A DNA stretch of 64,000 nt, taken from positions 186,001 through 250,000 of the forward strand of contig NZ_BAABWX010000001.1 in NCBI RefSeq assembly GCF_040364665.1. Reading direction: 5' to 3'. A program made the translations under genes and the position numbers. Positions 17,747 through 26,163 of this stretch are shown one piece after another. This DNA comes from Cognatishimia sp. WU-CL00825. GTDB lineage: Bacteria > Pseudomonadota > Alphaproteobacteria > Rhodobacterales > Rhodobacteraceae. Numbering within the stretch: position 1 is the stretch's first letter; every line of letters begins with the position of its first letter. The notes below the pieces were generated by a model. It made no database searches. It saw nothing but the letters and a program-made list of their open reading frames with translations, and had not been told where the DNA came from.

Positions 17747-18499
17747 ATGTTCTCACGTTTGTGGCTCATATTGGGACTGGCGTTTTGGCTACCGGCATCG
17801 GTGGCGCGCGCCGAGGTGACTGTTTTCGCTGCGGCAAGTCTGCGCGGTGCGCTTGATCAAGTGAATGCCGCCTATTGGGCTGCTCAGAACAACGCAACGG
17901 ATGTCACGGTCTCCTATGCAAGCAGCGCGGCTTTGGCCCGGCAAATCCAGCAAGGCGCTCCCGCTGATATTTTCATTTCTGCAAATCAGGAATGGATGCA
18001 GGTTTTGGTGGATGACGCGCTGACAGTCGCTGGCAGTCAGGTGATATTGCTGCGCAACCGGCTGGCCCTGATTGCGGATCCACAAGAGGATGTTTTTCCG
18101 ATCTCAGCCTTGGCGGAACGCTTACAAGATGGCAATTTGGCCATGGGTTTTGTCAATGCTGTGCCAGCAGGAATTTATGGAAAACGCGCGTTGCAAAAGC
18201 TAGATTTGTGGCAAGATGTGCAGCCCTATGTTGTGCAAACCGACAACGTGCGCGCAGCCTTGGCTTTGGTGGCCTTGCAAGAAGCGCGATATGGCATTGT
18301 CTACGCCAGTGACGCAGAGGCAGCCCCCAATGTTGCGGTACTTCATATATTCTCAGAGAGTCATGCCGGCCCCATAAATTACCCAGCTGTGGCGCTGAGA
18401 AAAACGCCTAATGTGCTGGAATATTTAGATTTTCTCCAATCAGTGCGCGCACAAAAAATATTCGCGCAGCACGGTTTTATCACAGGGGCGGGGCAATGA
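17747..18499 (+). CDS. modA: Molybdate ABC transporter substrate-binding protein ModA
   Basis: ModA binds molybdate (and tungstate) in the periplasm. The product is 250 residues with a signal peptide (MFSRLWLILGLAFWLPASVARA) and the mature start EVTVFAAASLRGALD, a family hallmark. Other matches are YASSAALARQIQQGAPADIFISA and VPAGIYGKRAL. ATG 17747 places the signal peptide correctly; the longer open frame from 17663 would add an unlikely extension. It overlaps modB by four bases (ATGA). No ModE site was recognised in the 91 bases before it. Confidence 0.93.
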   Translation: MFSRLWLILGLAFWLPASVARAEVTVFAAASLRGALDQVNAAYWAAQNNATDVTVSYASSAALARQIQQGAPADIFISANQEWMQVLVDDALTVAGSQVILLRNRLALIADPQEDVFPISALAERLQDGNLAMGFVNAVPAGIYGKRALQKLDLWQDVQPYVVQTDNVRAALALVALQEARYGIVYASDAEAAPNVAVLHIFSESHAGPINYPAVALRKTPNVLEYLDFLQSVRAQKIFAQHGFITGAGQ

Positions 18500-19203
18500 A
18501 TTCGGTGACCGCCTTTTTGGGGCCCGAAGGCTGGCAGGCCGTCGCTTTGTCCCTCAAGGTTTCTTTTTGGGCGACATTGCTGTCATTGCCAATCGCAATC
18601 TATGTCGCCTTTATCTTGGCTCGCAAAAGATTTTGGGGCAAACAAATCCTAAACGGGTTGGTGCATTTGCCACTGATTTTACCACCAGTTGTCACCGGTT
18701 ATCTGTTGCTTTTGACCTTAGGTCGCAAAGCACCGCTTGGGGCCTGGCTTGAACAAAGCTTTGGGTTGGTGTTTGCCTTTCGCTGGACCGGCGCGGCAGT
18801 GGCTGCGGCGATCATGGGCTTTCCCCTGATGGTGCGGGCAATACGGTTGGCCATCGAGGCTGTCGACCCCAAACTGGAACAGGCGGCGGCCACATTGGGC
18901 GCAGGGCGTATCTATGTATTTTGTGTGATCACGTTGCCCCTGATTTTGCCCGGTGTCATCGCCGGTGCGGTCTTGGGGTTTGCAAAAGCGCTGGGCGAAT
19001 TTGGGGCCACCATTACCTTTGTGTCAAATATCCCAGGCCAAACCCAGACATTGCCCTCGGCGATCTATACATTTCTGCAAGTACCCGGAGGCGAGACACA
19101 GGCCCTGCGCCTGGTGATCATGTCAGTGCTTCTTGCGATGTCAGCCCTTATTGCCTCTGAATACTTGGCGCGACGTGTGGCAAAAAGGAGTCGTGGCACA
19201 TGA
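18496..19203 (+). CDS. modB: Molybdate ABC transporter permease ModB
   Basis: ModB is the inner-membrane permease of the molybdate importer. The 235-residue protein has about five hydrophobic segments and the EAA-type cytoplasmic loop EQAAATLGAGRIYVFCVITL, followed by GFAKALGEFGATITFV. Both ends overlap their neighbours by four bases, so modABC is one transcription unit. It imports molybdate for molybdenum-cofactor enzymes. Confidence 0.94.
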   Translation: MNSVTAFLGPEGWQAVALSLKVSFWATLLSLPIAIYVAFILARKRFWGKQILNGLVHLPLILPPVVTGYLLLLTLGRKAPLGAWLEQSFGLVFAFRWTGAAVAAAIMGFPLMVRAIRLAIEAVDPKLEQAAATLGAGRIYVFCVITLPLILPGVIAGAVLGFAKALGEFGATITFVSNIPGQTQTLPSAIYTFLQVPGGETQALRLVIMSVLLAMSALIASEYLARRVAKRSRGT

Positions 19204-20324
19204 GCCTTTCCGTCTCGTTAGCCCATGATTTTGGCGGTTTCTGCTTAAATGCCAGCTTTGAAGCCCCACAGGGGCTGACCGCGATATTTGGTCCGTCGGG
19301 ATCTGGTAAAACCAGTATTGTCAATGCGTTGTCTGGTCTTTTGACGCCACAGCAGGGACGCATTGTGATGAATGACGCTGTGTTTCTGGATACCTCGCAA
19401 CGACTTGTCATGCCGGTGCACAAACGGCGGCTGGGTTATGTGTTTCAAGATGCGCGTTTGTTTCCCCATATGAACGTTGCGCGCAACCTAGATTTTGGAC
19501 GGCGTGCGCAACGCTTGCCCAAATCCAAAGAGACATTTGAGCAAGTTTTGGCGTTGCTGGGTTTAGAGGGGCTTTTGCTGCGCGCCCCAAATCAGCTGTC
19601 GGGGGGCGAAAAACAAAGGGTGGCCATTGGCCGGGCGCTGTTGTCTCATCCACAACTTTTGTTATTGGACGAACCTTTGGCGGCTCTGGACGAAGCGCGT
19701 AAACAGGAAATTATGCCCTATTTGGAACGTCTCAGGGATGTGTCCGAAATCCCGATCCTCTATGTTAGCCACTCTGTGTCCGAAGTGGCGCGTTTGGCCA
19801 CCACCGTTGTTGCGATTCAAAATGGCAAGGTGCTAAGGGCAGGGCCCGCGGCGCAGGTCTTTGCAGATCCAGAAGCTGTGCCCGCGCTTGGCGACGCGGC
19901 TGCCGGTGCGATTTTAGAGGCAAAGGTCACAGCGCATCACGCCGATGGAATGACCGAATTGTCGGTGGATGGGGCAAGGCTTTTCTTGCCGCAGATAGCC
20001 GCCCAGCCCGGCAGCGCGTTGCGTGTGCGGGTACGCGCCCAAGACGTAATGTTAAGCCTGAGTGAACCACAGGGTGTCTCTGCCCTCAATATTATTCATG
20101 GCCACATCTCTGCGTTATCGCCTGGGCAAAACGCCGGTGTTTGGGTTCAAATCCGGTGCGGTTCACAGGTGATCCTATCCCGGGTGACACAGCGATCAGC
20201 CACAGCATTGCAGTTGGCTCAGGGCATGCCGATTTACGCTGTGATCAAATCTGTATCGGTTGCGCAAAATGATATTGGCGCCGTGTCCTCTAGCGCGTCC
20301 CTGCCGGGCCAAACGGGGGCCTAA
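19200..20324 (+). CDS. modC: Molybdate ABC transporter ATP-binding protein ModC
   Basis: ModC is the ATPase of the molybdate importer. The 374-residue protein shows Walker A GPSGSGKTS near residue 31, the Q-loop in YVFQDARLFPHM, the ABC signature LSGGEKQR, Walker B LLLLDEPLAALDEAR, and an H-loop in LYVSHSVSEV. The C-terminal third (from about residue 285) looks like a Mop/TOBE molybdate-binding domain (SALNIIHGHISALS), which couples transport to molybdate level. Confidence 0.93.
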   Translation: MSLSVSLAHDFGGFCLNASFEAPQGLTAIFGPSGSGKTSIVNALSGLLTPQQGRIVMNDAVFLDTSQRLVMPVHKRRLGYVFQDARLFPHMNVARNLDFGRRAQRLPKSKETFEQVLALLGLEGLLLRAPNQLSGGEKQRVAIGRALLSHPQLLLLDEPLAALDEARKQEIMPYLERLRDVSEIPILYVSHSVSEVARLATTVVAIQNGKVLRAGPAAQVFADPEAVPALGDAAAGAILEAKVTAHHADGMTELSVDGARLFLPQIAAQPGSALRVRVRAQDVMLSLSEPQGVSALNIIHGHISALSPGQNAGVWVQIRCGSQVILSRVTQRSATALQLAQGMPIYAVIKSVSVAQNDIGAVSSSASLPGQTGA

Positions 20325-20408
20325 GATCCAACGGGTGTGAAACATCCAAAACTGCACGCGTATGGTTTTTTCGATGGTATTCCGCGCATGGCGGCGCAAT
20401 AAACCCCT

Positions 20409-21311
20409 ATGGAATTATGGATTTTTCTTTCGATCAGTGCTGCGCTGTTTCAGACCGTGCGCTTTATGCTTCAAAAACATCTAAGCCAGGTGAAATTGAC
20501 AGCCAGTGGAGCCACATTTGCGCGTTTTGTTTATTCGGCCCCTGTGGCCTCGGCGATTGCGCTGATTTATTTCTGGCAGTCAGGCCAAGCCTTTCCCGGT
20601 TTTTCAACAGGGTTCTGGGCCTACGCCATTGTTGGTGGAACCGCTCAAATCACCGCAACCGTCTGCACGGTACTGTTGTTTGGCCGCCGAAATTTTGCAG
20701 TTGGTCTGACGCTGATCAAAGTGGCCGTATTGCTTGCGGCTTTATTTGGCTGGGTCATGTTGGGTGACCGCGTCTCGCTGTTGGGGCTTGGTGCCATTTG
20801 CATCGGGTTTGCAGGGGTGCTGGTGCTGTCAGACAAGTCTTCGGTTGAAACCGCATGGTGGCGGCGTCTTGTCAGCCCATCTGCGGCTTTAGGGCTGTTG
20901 GGGGGCGCTTTGTTTGCGGTCTCTGGGGTTGCCTATCGCGGCGCGACATTGGCCGTTGAAAGCGCCTTGCCGTTTGAACGCGCGATTGTGACACTGGCCA
21001 TTGTCACCGCCTTTCAGTTGGCAAGCATGGCGGTCTGGCTTTACGTGCGTGACCGCGCGGAAATTATGCGCGTGCTCAGTGTTTGGCGCACCGCAGGGTT
21101 TGTTGGGCTGACGAGCTTGGCAGGGTCGTTTTGTTGGTTTTCAGCCTTTACGTTGCAGAACGCGGCCTATGTGAATGCGGTCGGGCAGGTGGAACTAATC
21201 TTTGGGCTTATCGCCACAATGTTGTTTTTCAAAGAAAAAATAACGATGCGCGAGTTCCTTGGGATCCTTCTAATATCCGTCAGCGTTTTGGGATTGGTGA
21301 TCTGGTCCTAG
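20409..21311 (+). CDS. EamA-family (DMT superfamily) membrane transporter
   Basis: The 300-residue protein is very hydrophobic with about ten predicted transmembrane helices in two EamA-like halves. The second half ends with NAVGQVELIFGLIATMLFFKE, a common feature of this family. The substrate cannot be inferred; relatives export amino acids or metabolites. It lies 84 bases after modC on the same strand, without clear coupling, and converges on the Nudix gene. Confidence 0.8.
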   Translation: MELWIFLSISAALFQTVRFMLQKHLSQVKLTASGATFARFVYSAPVASAIALIYFWQSGQAFPGFSTGFWAYAIVGGTAQITATVCTVLLFGRRNFAVGLTLIKVAVLLAALFGWVMLGDRVSLLGLGAICIGFAGVLVLSDKSSVETAWWRRLVSPSAALGLLGGALFAVSGVAYRGATLAVESALPFERAIVTLAIVTAFQLASMAVWLYVRDRAEIMRVLSVWRTAGFVGLTSLAGSFCWFSAFTLQNAAYVNAVGQVELIFGLIATMLFFKEKITMREFLGILLISVSVLGLVIWS

Positions 21312-21321
21312 GCCCAAACGT

Positions 21322-22044
21322 CTAGCCACCCATTTCGTGCTTGGTCAAAGAGCGCCCATAAAGACGTTTGAACAAGCCCGCTTCATCGGTGTTCTTAAAA
21401 AACGGTACAGATGCTGGGGCCGCGTCGGTTGTCAAATGCGCTTGTACCTCTGCCAAAACCACTTCGGTGATAAAGGGTAGATCAAACTCGCGCGCGTCCT
21501 GCAGCGGCACCCATTGCAAATGGGAAAGCTCGTCGCTGGCATGGGAAAAGTCGTCGATATCACCTTGGATGTGCTCGGCATCCAACTGAAAAAACCGCGC
21601 ATCAAAGCGCCGGGGGCGACCCGGCGGTGTTATGGCGCGAAAGACAAATTGCAGCGCTGCGGCATTGGGCACATGCCCTTGGTCGGCAAAACCGGCCCAA
21701 TCTTTCGGGATGGCTGATTGCCAACGCCCCGCAGTGCCTAGCCGCAATCCCGTTTCTTCCCAAAGCTCGCGCACCGCAGCAACCGCAAGCGCATCGGCAA
21801 GACCGGGCAAGGTCGCGCCGTGCTGCTCTTCTGACAGCCTTTCAAAACAGGGCGCGGGCACAGAACCCGCCAGGGCAATGTCAAAGTCCTCAGCATCTAC
21901 TGCGCCGCCCGGAAAGACAAATTTATTGGGCATGAACGCCGCCTTTGCCCCGCGCTGCCCCATTAAAATGCGCGGCGCGGTCAACCGGTCGCGCACGACA
22001 ATCACAGTGGCAGCGTTACGAATAGCGGTTTTGTCCTGCGTCAT
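21322..22044 (-). CDS. Nudix hydrolase with degenerate Nudix box
   Basis: Nudix enzymes hydrolyse nucleoside diphosphate derivatives or CoA compounds. The 240-residue protein has FVFPGGAVDAEDFD near the N-terminus and AVRELWEETGLRLG, the core REUXEE part of the Nudix box. The upstream Glu of GX5E is replaced by Asp with altered spacing, and an insertion separates PGGAVD from the box. This layout is like NUDT7/NUDT19-type CoA diphosphatases, so a CoA- or acyl-CoA-type substrate is a guess. It is divergent from the EF-hand gene. Confidence 0.8.
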   Translation of the reverse strand: MTQDKTAIRNAATVIVVRDRLTAPRILMGQRGAKAAFMPNKFVFPGGAVDAEDFDIALAGSVPAPCFERLSEEQHGATLPGLADALAVAAVRELWEETGLRLGTAGRWQSAIPKDWAGFADQGHVPNAAALQFVFRAITPPGRPRRFDARFFQLDAEHIQGDIDDFSHASDELSHLQWVPLQDAREFDLPFITEVVLAEVQAHLTTDAAPASVPFFKNTDEAGLFKRLYGRSLTKHEMGG

Positions 22045-22298
22045 ACGAATTCCCCTGATCTCACCACGCAGCTAGGTCTGGAAATGGAATAATTCCGCCA
22101 TGTGTGTTGCTCAAAGCCTATAGAAACCGCGTGACCCAGCCAACCAGAATAAGCGCGCGCTTGTCTGTGCGGTCCCTGAAAACGTGACGTAATAAGTTTT
22201 TTAAAAAAATTTTGAAAACCGCGACGGAAACTTCACTGCCACGCGTTTGACCTTTTGAAAACGGGCATTAAGCCGGTTGAAATCGAAAGGAAGAAAAC

Positions 22299-22787
22299 AT
22301 GAAACGTGCAGTACTTATTTCCAGCGTAACCGTTGTCGCCCTGGCCCTTGGCGCAGCCACTGTCTCTGCCAAAGGCATGGGGGGTAAACACGGCCAGCAG
22401 GGCCCGCGCTTCAATTTCGAAGAAGTAGACGCCAACGCTGACGGTAAAATCACATTGGAAGAAATGGCAGCCCACGCACAGTCCAGATTTGCCGCTGTTG
22501 ATACGGATGGCGACGGCAACCTGTCAGCAGACGAATTGCAGGCCGCGAAAGAAAATGCGCGCGGCGAGCGCACACAGCGGATGATCGAGCACCGTGACAC
22601 CAATGATGATGGCATGCTGAGCTTTGAAGAAATGCAGCCAAAAGATGATCGCGCTGCCAAGATGTTTGAACGTCTGGATGCAGATGGCGATGGCGCGCTC
22701 AGCGAAGAAGAGCTGGCCAAGATGAAAGGCAAACACAAGGGTAAACGCAAAGGCGGCAAGCGCGGCGAAGACAAGTCGTCAAACTAA
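22299..22787 (+). CDS. Secreted EF-hand calcium-binding protein (four EF-loops)
   Basis: The 162-residue protein has a signal peptide (MKRAVLISSVTVVALALGAATVSAKG in outline) and four EF-hand loops: DANADGKITLEE, DTDGDGNLSADE, DTNDDGMLSFEE and DADGDGALSEEE. Each has Asp at positions 1, 3 and 5 or an accepted substitute, and Glu at 12. The tail is Lys/Gly-rich (KGKHKGKRKGGKRG). It is probably periplasmic and binds Ca2+. The ECF sigma, single-TM protein and CpxP-like sensor follow about 100 bases downstream on the same strand, so it may be a target or partner of that cassette. Confidence 0.85.
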   Translation: MKRAVLISSVTVVALALGAATVSAKGMGGKHGQQGPRFNFEEVDANADGKITLEEMAAHAQSRFAAVDTDGDGNLSADELQAAKENARGERTQRMIEHRDTNDDGMLSFEEMQPKDDRAAKMFERLDADGDGALSEEELAKMKGKHKGKRKGGKRGEDKSSN

Positions 22788-22802
22788 GCGTTCACGCCTG
22801 AC

Positions 22803-22841
22803 CTGTGCTCCGCCATATCCCCCGATTGGGCGGGGCACAGT
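22803..22841 (+). terminator. Stem-loop between the EF-hand gene and the ECF sigma gene
   Basis: CTGTGCTCCGCC pairs with GGCGGGGCACAG (12 bp with one T-G wobble). The loop is about 14 bases. There is no long T-tract, so it could be a weak or Rho-assisted terminator, or an mRNA 3' stabiliser for the EF-hand transcript. Confidence 0.45.
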
Positions 22842-22893
22842 TGTAACGATTGCCACATTTGACGGAACAGGTTAGTCCAACAGGACAATGGAA

Positions 22894-23472
22894 ATGCCGC
22901 GAGACACCTTTGACGATGTAAGCGACGATGCCTTGTTGGTGTTATATGCCAATGGGGATGCGTCAGCGGCGCGTGTTTTGACCTTTCGGTTGACGCCAAA
23001 GGTGTTTGGGCACGCCTATCGTATGTTGGGTGATCGGGCCGAAGCTGAAGACATTGTGCAAGAGGCTTTGGTGCGGCTCTGGAAGCTTGCTCCGGATTGG
23101 CGACAGGGTGAAGCCAAAGTGACCACCTGGCTATATCGCGTGGTTGCAAACCTGTGTACGGATCGCTTGCGCAAACAGCGTGGGGTGGCGCTGGATGCCA
23201 TTCCAGAACCAGAAGATGACGCCGCAAGTGCCGCCGAAGTGATGCAAAACAAGGCGCGTGTGGATGCGCTGCAAGACGCCTTGAACACTTTGCCCGATCG
23301 TCAAAAGCAGGCTGTGATATTGCGCCACATCGAAGGCATGACCAATCCTGAGATTGCAGAGATCATGCAAGTCGGGATCGAGGCGGTCGAAAGCCTCACC
23401 GCAAGAGGCAAACGGGCACTTGCCAAAGCTTTGGCAGACCGAAAAGATGAGTTAGGGTATTCAAATGGCTGA
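22894..23472 (+). CDS. ECF-type RNA polymerase sigma factor
   Basis: This is a group 4 sigma factor of about 192 residues. It has region 2 (HAYRMLGDRAEAEDIVQEAL, then TWLYRVVANLCTDRLRK) and region 4 (LPDRQKQAVILRHIEGMTN, then AVESLTARGKRALAKAL). It lacks other sigma domains. I prefer ATG 22894, which has AGGA eight bases before it, over ATG 22888, which is too close to that site. The next gene starts inside its last codons (8-base overlap). This tight coupling is usual for a sigma and its anti-sigma. Confidence 0.9.
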   Translation: MPRDTFDDVSDDALLVLYANGDASAARVLTFRLTPKVFGHAYRMLGDRAEAEDIVQEALVRLWKLAPDWRQGEAKVTTWLYRVVANLCTDRLRKQRGVALDAIPEPEDDAASAAEVMQNKARVDALQDALNTLPDRQKQAVILRHIEGMTNPEIAEIMQVGIEAVESLTARGKRALAKALADRKDELGYSNG

Positions 23473-23851
23473 CAAGAACCCAATGGATGATATGCTGGAT
23501 GGCCTGTTTGCAGAGGCAAAAGCCGACCCCCGCGCGCAGGTCGATATGGGGCTGATGACCCGTGTTCTAGACGAAGCTGACAGGTTGCAACCCGTTGCGC
23601 CAACGCCGGCGTCTGCAAAGCCACTGAACAGTGCCCCACGTCGCCCACTTGCGCAGGTTCTGTATGACATCTTGGGGGGGTGGCAGGGCACATCCGGCCT
23701 TGTCGCCGCCACAATGGCCAGCGTCTGGATCGGATTTAGCGGGGCCGACAGCCTGTCGGTCGAAAGTTTTCAAGCTGTCATCAGCGGGGATGCAGAATAT
23801 TACCTGTCGGACCTAAGCGGTGAATTCAGCTTTGATAGTGAAGAAGGATAA
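23465..23851 (+). CDS. Single-TM protein, putative anti-sigma factor
   Basis: The 128-residue protein has a soluble N-terminal part (residues 1-75, acidic start MADKNPMDDMLDGLFAEAKA) and one moderate hydrophobic segment at about 77-92 (SGLVAATMASVWIGFSGA). A short, probably periplasmic, acidic tail follows. I do not recognise a named family. Its eight-base overlap with the ECF sigma gene and its membrane layout, like CnrY-type anti-sigma factors, suggest that it sequesters the sigma. This is inference from context. Confidence 0.6.
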   Translation: MADKNPMDDMLDGLFAEAKADPRAQVDMGLMTRVLDEADRLQPVAPTPASAKPLNSAPRRPLAQVLYDILGGWQGTSGLVAATMASVWIGFSGADSLSVESFQAVISGDAEYYLSDLSGEFSFDSEEG

Positions 23852-23855
23852 GCAC

Positions 23856-24368
23856 ATGGCGGCACAAAATTCAGACAGCCAACCGCCCAATCCAACGCCG
23901 CGCGCTCCGATGCGTCGCAGCATTAGGGTTTTGCTGATAGGGTCCTTGGCCCTCAATCTGATTGTTGCGGGCTTGGTTGGTGGGGCCATGTTGGGCAACA
24001 AACGCGTCGGTGACCGTCCACCGCGCGACGTTGATTTCATGGGGGCTTACACACGTGCCTTGCCAAACGAAGACCGTCGTATCCTGGGCAAGGCCCTGCG
24101 TGATCATCACCGCGCTGCGGGGCTTTCGCGCGACGCGGTTCGCAATAATCTTAAAGAGACTTTGCAAGCGCTGCGGGCGACGCCGTTTGATCCAGACAAA
24201 GTCGCGGCGCTGTTGGAAGCGCAGTCCTCTGTTGCCTTTGAGCGGCGCGAGTTTGCGCAGGATTTGTTGCTGCAACGTTTGACAGCCATGTCAGACCAAG
24301 AGCGTCAATTGGTGGCGGATCGGTTTGAAGATGCCCTTACAAAGCGCCCCAAAAAGCTGCGTAAATAA
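23856..24368 (+). CDS. Membrane-anchored CpxP/CnrX-like periplasmic sensor
   Basis: The 170-residue protein has a proline-rich cytoplasmic start, one transmembrane helix at about 24-42 (VLLIGSLALNLIVAGLVGG), and an all-helical periplasmic domain with LRDHHRAAGLSRDAVR and QSSVAFERREFAQDLL. This resembles heavy-metal-resistance sensors of the CnrX/ZraP/CpxP group. It starts four bases after the putative anti-sigma gene; a GTG at 23820 in frame is less likely. Together with the two preceding genes it makes a CnrHYX-like cassette. The signal sensed is unknown. Confidence 0.7.
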   Translation: MAAQNSDSQPPNPTPRAPMRRSIRVLLIGSLALNLIVAGLVGGAMLGNKRVGDRPPRDVDFMGAYTRALPNEDRRILGKALRDHHRAAGLSRDAVRNNLKETLQALRATPFDPDKVAALLEAQSSVAFERREFAQDLLLQRLTAMSDQERQLVADRFEDALTKRPKKLRK

Positions 24369-24374
24369 CAGCCT

Positions 24375-25748
24375 TCAGGCATGTTCCGGGTGAAAATAAG
24401 TTTGGTCGCGGCCGTGTGATTTTGCGCCATAGAGCGCTTTGTCTGCTTCCTGCAAAAGCAAGTCGATTGGCGCGCCGTCGCCGCCCATGGTGATGCCAAT
24501 GCTCATGGTGATCGGCACGACGAGGTTTTGGGTCTTGATTGCAATCGGCGTTTCACGCATGGCAGCGCATAGCCGCGTGGCCGACCTGTCAGCCTGCGCC
24601 ACGCTTACGTCAGGTAAGGCGATTAAGAACTCTTCGCCACCAATCCGGGCTACCATATCAACTGCGCGTAAATGATCGCGCATACGGCGGGCGGTCTCAG
24701 CCAGAACCGCATCTCCAGCCGCATGGCCATAACAATCATTTACTTGCTTGAAATGATCCAGGTCGGCGATCATCACAGCAAAGGGCTGCCCTGCTTGGCT
24801 TGCCTGTTTTGCGAGCCTGGTAAGATGTGGCAGCGCATAGCGACGATTAAAAAGACCTGTCAACGGATCGGTCAGCGCGGCTTGCCAGCCATCATTTACA
24901 TGGGCTCGCAATTGATCCGAAAAGCGTTTGCGTTGCACCAGCCCCGAGATGCGCAGGGCAATTTCTTCCGGGTCAAAACCATCGGTGACAACTTCATGCG
25001 CCCCAAGATCCAAAGCATCGACCAAAACGCCGCGGTCATTCTTTGATAAAACGCCCAATATGCCGGAATTGCGCGTCGCCGCGCGCGCCCGAATTTCAGC
25101 CACAAGACGCAACGACAGCTCCGGTTGATCGCGATCGATCGCGATGACAAATACATCCGGCACATTTTGGTTGGCAATGTCACTCAAAGCTTCGTGCAAC
25201 GGCAACGATTTGACCCGAAAGGGGAGCAGCGGGCCAAGCAGAGTGCGCCAACGCACCCCAATCGCCAAATCAGCGCCTGTAATTGTAATCAGCGCCGGTT
25301 TTTGGAATTGAGCCTGATCTTCGGCAAGCCCAAGCATTTCAGAAGTATGGGTGCGCAGATCACTTTCGGCGACATTTTCTGTCGCGCGCAACAGGCTGCG
25401 CAACCGGGCCAGCAGGACCAGGTCATCCAAAGGCCGCACCAACACGTCGTTAACGCCTGCCTTTAGGGCCGCCAGCTTTTTCTTGCGATCACAGGCCGAT
25501 GTTAACAAAACAATAGGGATATGTGCGGTGTCAGGGTTCTTGCGCAACTCTTTACAAAACCGCAGCACATCCAAATCCTGCATTTGTTCGTTCAGTAAAA
25601 TGATGTCGGGCACCACTTTGGCAATACTGTTGCGTGCTTCTTTGGCCGTGGCGGCTTGCGACACTTCGTAAAACGCAGTTGACAGCCGAACTTTCAAAAC
25701 GATCCGGTTCGTGGCAATGCTGTCTATGATAAGCAATTTGCCGGGCAT
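24375..25748 (-). CDS. PleD-like diguanylate cyclase with degenerate receiver
   Basis: The 457-residue protein has the PleD layout REC-REC-GGDEF. The GGDEF domain keeps the active GGEEF motif (ARIGGEEFLIALPD), the TDPLTGLFNRR entry motif and an I-site RAVD five residues before GGEEF, so c-di-GMP synthesis with product inhibition is likely. In the first receiver the usual phosphoacceptor Asp53 is Asn (DIILLNEQM). The acidic pair is DS instead of DD at residues 9-10, and the conserved Lys is Arg (VRP). Control by phosphorylation at REC1 is therefore unlikely. Start ATG 25748. Confidence 0.88.
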   Translation of the reverse strand: MPGKLLIIDSIATNRIVLKVRLSTAFYEVSQAATAKEARNSIAKVVPDIILLNEQMQDLDVLRFCKELRKNPDTAHIPIVLLTSACDRKKKLAALKAGVNDVLVRPLDDLVLLARLRSLLRATENVAESDLRTHTSEMLGLAEDQAQFQKPALITITGADLAIGVRWRTLLGPLLPFRVKSLPLHEALSDIANQNVPDVFVIAIDRDQPELSLRLVAEIRARAATRNSGILGVLSKNDRGVLVDALDLGAHEVVTDGFDPEEIALRISGLVQRKRFSDQLRAHVNDGWQAALTDPLTGLFNRRYALPHLTRLAKQASQAGQPFAVMIADLDHFKQVNDCYGHAAGDAVLAETARRMRDHLRAVDMVARIGGEEFLIALPDVSVAQADRSATRLCAAMRETPIAIKTQNLVVPITMSIGITMGGDGAPIDLLLQEADKALYGAKSHGRDQTYFHPEHA

Positions 25749-25824
25749 TGATCCTATCCTTGCCAAATGTTGCCTACCATTAGTATTCAGCTAGGTTAAC
25801 AAACCCTTTCGGAAGCCGTAAAAA

Positions 25825-26109
25825 ATGTCCTTTTCTCCAGAAACCGCTGAAACCCTTGCATTACAGGCGCTTAGCTGGCTTGCGGGCCATGATGAATTGA
25901 TGCCAGTCTTCCTGGGAAGCACCGGTGTCTCTGTTGAAGATGTTAAGAAACAGGCTGGAAATTCAGAGTTTCTTGGCTCTGTGTTGGATTTCATAACCAT
26001 GGACGACAGTTGGGTGATAGAATTTTGCGACAAACATCAATTGGAATACACAGCCCCGATGATGGCGCGCCAATCGCTGCCCGGCGGTGCGCAGTTTCAT
26101 TTCACCTAG
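25825..26109 (+). CDS. DUF3572 family protein
   Basis: A small 94-residue acidic protein, mostly helical, beginning MSFSPETAETLALQALSWLAGH. This matches DUF3572, common in Alphaproteobacteria and often near pleD. No catalytic motif or membrane segment is seen. It is divergent from the diguanylate cyclase gene (76 bases between starts) and followed by the HAD phosphatase gene. The function is unknown. Confidence 0.82.
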   Translation: MSFSPETAETLALQALSWLAGHDELMPVFLGSTGVSVEDVKKQAGNSEFLGSVLDFITMDDSWVIEFCDKHQLEYTAPMMARQSLPGGAQFHFT

Positions 26110-26163
26110 GGACTGCACGGGCCATGTCACCAGTATACTCACCGAAATTCATGAAAGAAAACC

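Noticed and set aside
22138..22298. EcfG- or ECF-type promoter before the EF-hand gene
   Set aside because: GGAAAC and CGTT-like blocks are present near 22226-22250, but the spacing is too short for the known consensus, so no promoter is claimed.
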